5,545 bases of DNA from Candidatus Sulfotelmatobacter sp. (lineage in GTDB: Bacteria > Acidobacteriota > Terriglobia > Terriglobales > Acidobacteriaceae). The position numbers and the translations under genes were made by a program. Positions within the stretch are counted from its first letter, which is position 1; every line of letters starts with the position of its first letter. The stretch spans positions 1-5,545 of the forward strand of contig JASIEN010000649.1 of NCBI GenBank assembly GCA_030045935.1. The letters run 5' to 3'. Of this stretch, positions 1 to 5,061 are shown one piece after another. The notes below the pieces were generated by a model, which was not told the DNA's origin, ran no database searches, and saw only the letters and a list, made by a program, of their open reading frames with translations.

Positions 1-1177
1 CGATCGCTCCCGCCCAAACTTCACTCGGAGTGCTCGCCGAATTCCGCACCACCGCAGTAACAATCTTCCCGCTCGACAAAGCGGTGTTTGAAATCCACGC
101 CGCTCCCGTCGCGCTGGTTCCTTCGTCTCCCGTCCAGAGCGTCTGCACCTTGCCGGTCGTAACGTCGACGCTGCCGAAACCTGCGCTCCCGTCCACGTCC
201 TCCGCGAACGTGATGCGGTCGCTTGCTGTCCACGCAAGCGCGGATGGAGATGAATGGATATCCGGTGTCACATCGCGCACCGCGCCACCCGTGATCGGCA
301 CCAGAAAGATTTCTCCACCGGTCGAACCTTCATCACTCATCAGTCCTTCAATAAACGCCACGGTCTTGCCGTCGGGAGAAACCCGCACGTCCGCGATCTG
401 CAGCTTTGGCTTATAAATCTCATGCATCTCGCCGCTCGCGGCATCGACGCGATAAATCCTGGCGATGTACCAATTGGCATCGCCCGCGCCGCGCGCCGCA
501 ATCGCCGCCCACGATCGGCCGTCCGGTGTCCACTCGTATTCATACACATACATATCCGGCGGTGTAACCTGCGTCAGACGATCGTTGCTCAAGTCGATCG
601 TCGCAATCCGCTGCTCATAGATTTTTTCATCGATCACGCCGGCCAGCGGCGTCATCGGCTGCAGCGGTCCCGCAATTCGAGGAATCCCCTCGATAAACAG
701 GACGGCAAGCTTCGATCCATCGGGAGAAAATCGTGGACTCTCGACGTAACCTTTGAGCTCCGCGTGTTTGACCGCCCCGCTTCCATCCGCGGCCGCAGTC
801 CAAACCTGCGCCGCAGGAACATCTCCCGAAACATCGGCGACAAACGCGATACGTTTGCTGTCAGCAGACCATGCCAGATCTCGCAGCGGAAGATCATCTC
901 CGATCGCGATGATTTTTGCCGAACCGCCAGCCACTGACGCAACTGTCAGCTTTCGCTCGACAAAATAAGCCACCAGGGTTCCGTTCGGAGAAAGCGAAAC
1001 CGGCCCCACTCGTTTGGCGTGTGGCATCGAGTCGAGAATTTCAGCAGCCCGGGAAGCTGGCGGGCTTGCGGTCTCACTTCCGTGCTGTTGCGCGGATGCA
1101 ACAGCGGTCGAGAACAATGATGCAACGCCACAGAACAGGAAGAACAAAGCTTTTCGTGAGCTCGAGCGGGAATTCAT
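1..1177 (-). CDS. Secreted S9-family (prolyl oligopeptidase-like) peptidase, N-terminal part, cut by window edge
   Basis: The reading frame starts at an ATG (1175-1177) and stays open for 392 codons to the left edge, so the stop and any catalytic domain lie outside the window. Residues 1-29 form a Sec signal peptide: a basic stretch (RSSSRK), a hydrophobic core (ALFFLFCGVASLFS) and an ASA cleavage site before QQ. The rest is a TolB/PD40-like beta-propeller with repeated blades carrying S-P-D/N-G or W-S/T-x-D motifs near residues 62-72, 102-112, 150-160, 216-226 and 266-276, and a weaker one near 315. In S9 peptidases such a propeller gates a C-terminal alpha/beta-hydrolase that cleaves short peptides after proline or other residues. 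That domain is inferred here, not seen. A pure TolB-like or PQQ-like propeller protein is the alternative. The product is probably periplasmic. The gene lies 56 bases downstream of the epimerase gene on the same strand. There is no Shine-Dalgarno sequence, but a TATACT box lies 7 bases before the ATG, so the transcript may be leaderless. Confidence 0.8.
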   Translation of the reverse strand, partial: MNSRSSSRKALFFLFCGVASLFSTAVASAQQHGSETASPPASRAAEILDSMPHAKRVGPVSLSPNGTLVAYFVERKLTVASVAGGSAKIIAIGDDLPLRDLAWSADSKRIAFVADVSGDVPAAQVWTAAADGSGAVKHAELKGYVESPRFSPDGSKLAVLFIEGIPRIAGPLQPMTPLAGVIDEKIYEQRIATIDLSNDRLTQVTPPDMYVYEYEWTPDGRSWAAIAARGAGDANWYIARIYRVDAASGEMHEIYKPKLQIADVRVSPDGKTVAFIEGLMSDEGSTGGEIFLVPITGGAVRDVTPDIHSSPSALAWTASDRITFAEDVDGSAGFGSVDVTTGKVQTLWTGDEGTSATGAAWISNTALSSGKIVTAVVRNSASTPSEVWAGAI

Positions 1178-1184
1178 GCCGAAG

Positions 1185-1190
1185 AGTATA
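1185..1190 (-). promoter_or_regulatory. Candidate -10 box for leaderless transcription of the S9 peptidase gene
   Basis: The minus strand reads TATACT, one base from the TATAAT consensus, ending 7 bases before the ATG at 1177. Normal spacing from a -10 box would place the first transcribed base at or next to the A of the ATG. No Shine-Dalgarno-like sequence precedes this start, which fits a leaderless mRNA. No good -35 hexamer is seen 16-18 bases upstream, so the call is tentative. Confidence 0.35.
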
Positions 1191-1233
1191 GCTGGTTTCA
1201 ATACGCGTGCAGGTCGCCGACCAAAAACCGGCG

Positions 1234-2322
1234 TCATCCCGAAGCCCCGCGTTTTTCAGGTAGACCCTTGGCTTTAGCCGAGGGCGGCGAAGCCGCGGGG
1301 CGAGGAGACTGCCCTGAGCCGAATGGCGAATGGCTCCAGTGTGTGGCGAAACTTGTCCCATTTGGCTCGGCCGGAGGCACTTTATCAGGAGCGCTCGAAC
1401 TCACATATTTAATCGTTGCCAGCGCCGCCTCGCGAATCGTCAGTCGCGGCTTCCAGCCCAGCGCGCGAATGCGCGAACAGTCGAGCAGAATGAACGGACT
1501 GTCGCCCACCCACCCGCGCTCGCCGCCCGCGTAGGTCAGTTTGGGGCGAACACCAAGATATTCACAGATCCAGCCGATCGAATCATTGACCTCGCAATAT
1601 TCGTCTGTACCCAGGTTGAAGATATTCACCTTGTCATCCGCGCGATCCAGAGCGAGCACAATCGCGTCGATGCAATCGTGCACGTAGAGATACGACTTGC
1701 GCTGATGGCCGTCACCTAGCACCTGAAGATGATCAGGATGCTCGGCAAGCTGCTGGTAAAAATCAAATACATGTCCGTGCGAGTAGCGTTCCCCGAGAAT
1801 CGAGACAAAGCGAAAAATGTAAGACTGCATTCCAAAACCTTCGCAATAAGCCTGAATCAGCCCCTCCGCAGCCAGTTTGGAAGCGCCGTACAGTGAAGTC
1901 TGAATAGGAAACGGACAAGTTTCCGGCGTGGGAAAAATCTTCGGCTCTCCGTAGATCGATCCCGTGGAAGAAAAAACAATTCGTTTGCATCCCTGCTGCC
2001 GCATCGCCTCAAGAACGTTCCAGGTGGCAATCGTATTTTGATCGAGATCTTTACGCGGATGCTGCGTGCCGAATCGGACGTCAGCATTGGCGGCAAAATG
2101 CATGACTAACTCCGCCCCCTGCATGGCGTGAGTCAGAGTTTCCCGATCGAGCAGGTCAGCTTCATGAAGAGTGAACCGCGGATTATCCGTCGCCTCCTTC
2201 AGAAACCGCCGCTGCCCCGTCGACATGTTGTCGTAGCCAACGACCTTGTGATCGGCCGCGAGTAGCCGATCCACCACGTGACTACCGATAAATCCAGCCG
2301 CGCCTGTGACGAAAATGTGCAA
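1234..2322 (-). CDS. NAD-dependent epimerase/dehydratase (UDP-glucose 4-epimerase-like, extended SDR family)
   Basis: This 362-residue cytoplasmic protein is an extended short-chain dehydrogenase/reductase that interconverts nucleotide sugars, most likely as a UDP-hexose 4-epimerase; the exact substrate cannot be read from the sequence. The Rossmann dinucleotide motif TGAAGFIG is at residues 6-13, with D31 at the end of beta-2 to bind the NAD ribose. HFAANADV at 75-82, the catalytic Ser/Thr in FSSTGSIYG at 117-125, and the YGASK tyrosine/lysine pair (Y145, K149) are all intact. RKSYLYVHD and the C-terminal substrate region up to about residue 315 match the family. Residues 316-362 are a proline-, serine- and glycine-rich tail outside the usual family length, partly encoded by a hairpin repeat (1265-1296). 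The TTG start is supported by AGGAG at 2328-2332, five bases upstream. The gene has a probable promoter of its own and may be transcribed with the downstream peptidase gene. It may supply sugars for polysaccharide or for the neighbouring glycosyltransferase, but this is inference. Confidence 0.9.
   Translation of the reverse strand: MHIFVTGAAGFIGSHVVDRLLAADHKVVGYDNMSTGQRRFLKEATDNPRFTLHEADLLDRETLTHAMQGAELVMHFAANADVRFGTQHPRKDLDQNTIATWNVLEAMRQQGCKRIVFSSTGSIYGEPKIFPTPETCPFPIQTSLYGASKLAAEGLIQAYCEGFGMQSYIFRFVSILGERYSHGHVFDFYQQLAEHPDHLQVLGDGHQRKSYLYVHDCIDAIVLALDRADDKVNIFNLGTDEYCEVNDSIGWICEYLGVRPKLTYAGGERGWVGDSPFILLDCSRIRALGWKPRLTIREAALATIKYVSSSAPDKVPPAEPNGTSFATHWSHSPFGSGQSPRPAASPPSAKAKGLPEKRGASG
1265..1296. 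repeat. Double hairpin repeat (TTTA loop plus GAA loop) inside the epimerase 3' end
   Basis: On the plus strand CCCTTGGC (1265-1272) and GCCGAGGG (1277-1284) pair around a TTTA loop, with one G-T wobble. Sharing base 1284, GCGGC (1284-1288) and GCCGC (1292-1296) then pair perfectly around GAA. The 11-base string CTTTAGCCGAG (1272-1282) recurs at 2400-2410, and the 10-base palindromic core GGCTTTAGCC (1270-1279) recurs at 2436-2445. This marks a dispersed repeat family. This copy lies within the coding frame and encodes about residues 343-353 of the epimerase tail. Confidence 0.6.
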
Positions 2323-2327
2323 CGAAT

Positions 2328-2332
2328 CTCCT
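2328..2332 (-). promoter_or_regulatory. Shine-Dalgarno site that fixes the TTG start of the epimerase gene
   Basis: The minus strand reads AGGAG, a strong match to the anti-Shine-Dalgarno sequence, five bases before the TTG at 2322. The Rossmann motif begins only five residues after this TTG, as expected for a complete N-terminus, so the TTG start is well supported. Confidence 0.75.
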
Positions 2333-2342
2333 ACGCCAGTTC

Positions 2343-2351
2343 AGTATCACA
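2343..2351 (-). promoter_or_regulatory. Candidate extended -10 promoter of the epimerase gene
   Basis: The minus strand reads TGTGATACT, an extended -10 element (TGn followed by GATACT). Transcription would begin near 2336 and give a leader of about 14 bases that still includes the AGGAG site. No convincing -35 hexamer is visible, which is tolerated by extended -10 promoters. The call rests on a short motif only. Confidence 0.35.
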
Positions 2352-2392
2352 ATCGCGAGATTTTGGGCTATCTCACAAAGCAGTTTTGAAAG

Positions 2393-2448
2393 GGCTCGCC
2401 TTTAGCCGAGCCGCTTAGCTCTTCAAGAAACGAGGGGCTTTAGCCCCT
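2393..2448. repeat. Two intergenic hairpin repeats with TTTA core; possible terminator of the HpnI-like gene
   Basis: GGCTCG (2393-2398) pairs with CGAGCC (2407-2412) around a CCTTTAGC centre. Twenty bases further on, AGGGGC (2433-2438) pairs with GCCCCT (2443-2448) around TTTA. Both share the core of the repeat at 1265-1284. Read on the minus strand, the 2433-2448 hairpin is followed by CGTTTCTT and the 2393-2412 hairpin by CTTTC, so either could help end transcription of the HpnI-like gene, whose stop is at 2515. The T-runs are interrupted, so terminator activity is uncertain. The rest of the 2323-2514 gap shows no gene. Confidence 0.55.
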
Positions 2449-2514
2449 GAGGCCCGCAAGGCGAATTTTTCAGCAAGCTCACGCGAATGCAAGAAAGTCA
2501 AAACGAAACCACAG

Positions 2515-3708
2515 TCAACGCGTATTTGACGGCGTCTGCCGCATGGCGATTCTTGTTCCCTTTAACTCGAAGCGGTTGTCACGCCATTCATATCGCAGGT
2601 TCAGATAGCTGGCAAACCAGATGGCAAATCCAAGCAGATCGCGCAGCGGATAAAGCCACGGCGCGTGACGAATCTGAGGATCGCGCACCACCAGCCAGCC
2701 TGCGAGCCACGCCTCTATCAACCGATTGAGCACCGCGGCCCCCAGAAGCAGAATTCCAAGTTTCCACTGGCCAAGACCAGCGGCCGCGAGAAAACCCAGA
2801 ATCCCGTAAGGCATTGCAAAGACCAATCCGCTCCCAAAGTGTCCCTTCGGCCGTGAATGGCGCGTGGTTTGCGCCCAGCGCAACTGGTTCTGCCACATCT
2901 GCCGGAACGATTTCTGGTTTACAACATGATCGATGATGTGGCCTGACAGCACCACGCGATATCCCGCTTTCGCGATCAGATTACCAATGGCAAAGTCGTA
3001 GGCAATGTAGTCCTTCAGTGCCTCATATCCACCGACACTGGCCAACGCATCTTTGCGCACCACCGTCGTCGGTCCAAGGCCAAATCTCATTCCCTCCAGC
3101 AGGTTAGCCACCAGTACGCCCGCAGTCATCTCCACCGACATGCCGATCGCTGTCAGGCCGGAGAAAAATCCCGAAACGTTTTTCCCACGATATACGCAGG
3201 TGAGCATGCCAGCTTTGAGCTCCATAAGCGGCGACACAACCTCGCGCAGATAACCGGGGTCGACCTCCACGTCACTGTCGGTGGTCACCAGAATTTCGTA
3301 TCGCGCCGCTTCCGCCATGCAATGGAAGGAATAGACAACTGGGTTCGGCCACGGCCTGCCCGTAATCAAAATCCGGCATGGAATGTGCGGATAGCGGCCC
3401 GACACTTCCCGGACAACATCGAGAGCTGCATCATCGGCCTGGTCAGCCGCGAAGAGAATCTCGTACTGCGGATAATCCTGGCAGAAGAAGCTTTCGATAT
3501 TTTCTCGAAGCCGGGCCTCGAGGCCATGAACAGGCTTGAGCACGGATACGGCAGGAAGCTGCCAATCAGCCGGGATTTCGCGCTGTTGCCTGCGCGAATC
3601 CTTCCGGAAGTATACGAATCCCGCCAGAAGCAGGCACACAAAAACCGCTGAAGATAGCGTTCCAACGATCGCTATGCCCAACGCAAAATATAGGATGGCG
3701 GCAGTCAA
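2515..3708 (-). CDS. hpnI: HpnI-like membrane glycosyltransferase (GT21, ceramide glucosyltransferase family)
   Basis: This 397-residue integral membrane GT2/GT21 enzyme resembles HpnI, which in hopanoid producers transfers N-acetylglucosamine to bacteriohopanetetrol on the way to the cyclitol ether lipid. One N-terminal membrane segment (about 5-34) precedes the catalytic domain, which opens with VSVLKPVHGLE (54-64). The acidic motifs expected of the family are present: AADQADD (87-93), the metal-binding DSD (144-146) in VTTDSDVEVD, and the putative general base D238 in YDFAIG. NQLRW (274-278) stands at the (Q/R)xxRW site, with N at its first position. Two or three C-terminal membrane segments follow (about 295-312, 317-341 and 355-371), then the family-like end WRDNRFELKGTRI. 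NPVV at 121-124 lacks the lysine often found after NP/NA in this family. The start is TTG; it is the first usable start codon after the in-frame stop, but it has no clear Shine-Dalgarno. No other hpn gene is in the window, so lipid glucosylation of another acceptor remains possible. Confidence 0.82.
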   Translation of the reverse strand: MTAAILYFALGIAIVGTLSSAVFVCLLLAGFVYFRKDSRRQQREIPADWQLPAVSVLKPVHGLEARLRENIESFFCQDYPQYEILFAADQADDAALDVVREVSGRYPHIPCRILITGRPWPNPVVYSFHCMAEAARYEILVTTDSDVEVDPGYLREVVSPLMELKAGMLTCVYRGKNVSGFFSGLTAIGMSVEMTAGVLVANLLEGMRFGLGPTTVVRKDALASVGGYEALKDYIAYDFAIGNLIAKAGYRVVLSGHIIDHVVNQKSFRQMWQNQLRWAQTTRHSRPKGHFGSGLVFAMPYGILGFLAAAGLGQWKLGILLLGAAVLNRLIEAWLAGWLVVRDPQIRHAPWLYPLRDLLGFAIWFASYLNLRYEWRDNRFELKGTRIAMRQTPSNTR

Positions 3709-3760
3709 TGTTGTTAGGTGCGGTAAGCGAACACCGGCTGTGCCTTACACGCCCTATGAC

Positions 3761-3766
3761 ACTATA
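3761..3766 (-). promoter_or_regulatory. Candidate -10 box of the HpnI-like gene
   Basis: The minus strand reads TATAGT, one base from consensus, in the 97-base gap between the LolA-like gene and the HpnI-like gene. It would start transcription near 3754 and give a leader of about 46 bases. The bases 16-18 upstream (CCGGGG region) do not resemble a -35 element, so the HpnI-like gene may instead be read through from the upstream gene. Confidence 0.28.
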
Positions 3767-3782
3767 CATTTTCGCAGGTTTT

Positions 3783-3796
3783 ACCCCGGTAGGGGT
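3783..3796. other. Short perfect hairpin after the LolA-like gene
   Basis: ACCCC (3783-3787) and GGGGT (3792-3796) form a perfect five-base stem with a GGTA loop, ten bases beyond the LolA-like stop codon. On the minus strand it is followed by AAAA rather than T residues, so it is not a standard Rho-independent terminator. It could stabilise the 3' end or act as an RNA processing site. Confidence 0.35.
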
Positions 3797-3805
3797 TGTT
3801 CCGCT

Positions 3806-4570
3806 TTATTTTGTCGCCGGCTGGGAGTTTTCCAGAACAGCCATGGGGGATGCTCTTGCGATCTTGTAGCTGGTGTATTCAATCGTAAGGATGGCGCGGC
3901 CTCCCATTCTCGTCAAACTCTCGGTCCGGTCTTCCAGCGGCAGCCAAAAATCGTCAATCTTGGCGTATTTATGAGTAATCATGGTCTTGCTGATCCACCA
4001 GGACGGGCTCCGTGCGGGCTCGCCTTCAATGCGCGTTACCGCGAAGTCTTTCGCATCCACCCATATCTTTCCGCGATACAAAAATCGATTTCCCGTTTTG
4101 GGAACCACGTTGAGAACGTACTGCTCTCCATCCTTACTCGTCTCATATCCGGCGAAGCTGAACTTGTAGTTTTGTGTGCTCAATTCGATGGCGCGCCGGG
4201 CTTCCCCTTTGCTGCAATCCTGTTCGTCTTGCAGCAATCTCTTCAACACGTGATCAACGATGTATCTGGAACCGCTCTGCGAAACGATTGTGAATTCCTT
4301 TGTCTCCGGGGCGCGATAAGTGACCTTTACGACCATCTCGGCGCTGCGCTGGCCGGGAAATCCAAAATACTGCATGCGATAAGTGCGGGTTCCTTGAAAC
4401 TGGGCGAGGGCGGCGGCGCGAAACGCGTTCCGCTCCTCTAGTTTTTGGGCAACCTGTTCCACCGCTAACGGCGCGGTCGCGGTAGAAGCGCCGGAATCCA
4501 GCGCCATGCCCATGCATAAGGTCAAAGGCAACAACAGCAGGCAGCAGGCCGCCTTTCGCCCGATTCGCAT
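3806..4570 (-). CDS. Exported LolA-like / outer-membrane lipoprotein-sorting family protein of unknown role
   Basis: The protein is 254 residues from the ATG at 4570. A GTG at 4588 would add six residues (MGIKVH). The ATG is preferred because the signal peptide then begins with a compact basic stretch (MRIGRK) followed by the core ACCLLLLPLTLCMGMA; neither start has a clear Shine-Dalgarno. The cysteine in LTLCM is not in a proper lipobox, since the residue before it is L rather than G, A or S, so this is more likely a soluble periplasmic protein than a lipoprotein. After a helical stretch (VEQVAQKLEERNAFRAAAL) come alternating strands such as RTYRMQYFGFPG, SAEMVVKVTYRAP, KIWVDAKDFAVTRIEG and FWLPLEDRTES. 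The WVD...F.VTRIEG and FWLP patterns are typical of the LolA/LolB/RseB-like fold used to carry lipids or sense the envelope. The specific ligand is unknown. The gene lies 97 bases upstream of the HpnI-like gene on the same strand, so a link to lipid handling is tempting but unproven. Confidence 0.75.
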   Translation of the reverse strand: MRIGRKAACCLLLLPLTLCMGMALDSGASTATAPLAVEQVAQKLEERNAFRAAALAQFQGTRTYRMQYFGFPGQRSAEMVVKVTYRAPETKEFTIVSQSGSRYIVDHVLKRLLQDEQDCSKGEARRAIELSTQNYKFSFAGYETSKDGEQYVLNVVPKTGNRFLYRGKIWVDAKDFAVTRIEGEPARSPSWWISKTMITHKYAKIDDFWLPLEDRTESLTRMGGRAILTIEYTSYKIARASPMAVLENSQPATK

Positions 4571-4688
4571 ATGTACTTTGATGCCCACAAGCCGGCCGAA
4601 GTTGACGATAAAGACCGGCGCAGAACGTTAGTCAGTTTCCTGAAATGACCCGGAACATGAGATCTGCATCCACACCTTGAGTTCATTA

Positions 4689-4706
4689 CTACAGTGACGT
4701 TTGTAG
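4689..4706. promoter_or_regulatory. Inverted repeat CTACA-N8-TGTAG in the divergent intergenic region
   Basis: CTACA (4689-4693) and TGTAG (4702-4706) form an inverted repeat with an eight-base centre. It lies between the divergent LolA-like and flp genes, where an operator would be expected. Five-base arms arise often by chance, and no known regulator is matched with confidence. The rest of 4589-4816 holds no gene that I can see. Confidence 0.2.
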
Positions 4707-4765
4707 ACGCCCCGCGCGATTACCTCTGGGCCCCGCACAATAGGGCCATTCCGCAATATCCATCT

Positions 4766-4796
4766 TTGCCTCAAAATATCGTTGTTGTTGTATGCA
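4766..4796 (+). promoter_or_regulatory. Weak candidate promoter of the flp pilin gene
   Basis: TTGCCT (4766-4771) and TATGCA (4791-4796) are separated by 19 bases, longer than the ideal 17, in an AT-rich stretch just upstream of flp. Transcription would begin near 4803, only a few bases before the GAGG ribosome binding site. Both hexamers deviate from consensus, so this is a suggestion only. Confidence 0.2.
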
Positions 4797-4805
4797 ATTT
4801 TAATT

Positions 4806-4809
4806 GAGG
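4806..4809 (+). promoter_or_regulatory. Ribosome binding site of the flp pilin gene
   Basis: GAGG, within TTGAGGCGGG, lies seven bases before the ATG at 4817. This normal spacing supports the short pilin reading frame being translated. Confidence 0.65.
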
Positions 4810-4816
4810 CGGGATC

Positions 4817-4981
4817 ATGCGTGCTTGCTTAATACGGCTTTGGTCGGATGAAGCCGGTGAGGACATCGCCGAGTATGCCGTCATGCTCGCGGTGGTATTG
4901 GTGATCATCCTCGGTACCGTACGATTGATCGGCGCCAACGCCAGCGCTGTTTTCTCACAAGTGGGCAGCGCAATCCGGTAA
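4817..4981 (+). CDS. flp: Flp family type IVb pilin (short prepilin)
   Basis: This complete 54-codon gene runs from ATG to TAA with a GAGG ribosome binding site seven bases upstream. The product has the plan of an Flp/TadA-system major pilin: a short leader (residues 1-14, ending DEAG), a prepilin peptidase site after G14, then the Flp signature with glutamate at +5 and tyrosine at +6 of the mature protein (G14, E19, Y20). A hydrophobic assembly helix of about 20 residues follows (AVMLAVVLVIILGTV), then a short polar tail ending VGSAIR. The mature subunit would be about 40 residues. Flp pilins are cleaved by a TadV/CpaA-type peptidase and polymerised by the TadA ATPase machinery into thin adhesive pili. 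No tad/cpa gene is in this window, so the gene is solitary here and must rely on machinery elsewhere. It is the only plus-strand gene, divergent from the LolA-like gene and convergent with ctaB. A pseudopilin-like role is the alternative. Confidence 0.88.
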   Translation: MRACLIRLWSDEAGEDIAEYAVMLAVVLVIILGTVRLIGANASAVFSQVGSAIR

Positions 4982-4987
4982 CACGCA

Positions 4988-5005
4988 CTTCGCGCTGCGG
5001 CGAAG
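4988..5005. terminator. Hairpin between convergent flp and ctaB genes, possible terminator
   Basis: CTTCGC (4988-4993) and GCGAAG (5000-5005) form a perfect six-base stem around a GCTGCG loop, six bases after the flp stop codon. The position suits a terminator in the 80-base gap between two converging genes. It is followed by ACAAAAC rather than a T-run on the plus strand, so intrinsic termination would be weak. Confidence 0.35.
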
Positions 5006-5061
5006 ACAAAACACCCCGAAGACAAACTCAGCGAAGGATCGGCAAGCGATTTTGGCCCCAA

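Noticed and set aside
254..937. Long plus-strand open frame of 227 codons opposite the peptidase gene
   Set aside because: Its product is rich in Arg with no recognisable motif, while the opposite strand in the same span encodes clear signal-peptide and SPDG propeller repeats. It is a shadow of the real gene.
3536..4441. Plus-strand open frame of 301 codons across the HpnI-like and LolA-like genes
   Set aside because: It spans two genes and their intergenic gap on the other strand, both of which have convincing domain features, and its own translation has no family signature.
4728..4746. GGGCC repeated around CCGCACAATA, considered as a hairpin
   Set aside because: The two GGGCC copies are direct, not inverted, so they do not pair with each other.
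4771..5061. Minus-strand open frame of 96 codons covering the flp gene
   Set aside because: The plus strand in this span holds a pilin with a ribosome binding site and a processing motif; the minus-strand product is low-complexity Ser/Thr-rich sequence without a motif.
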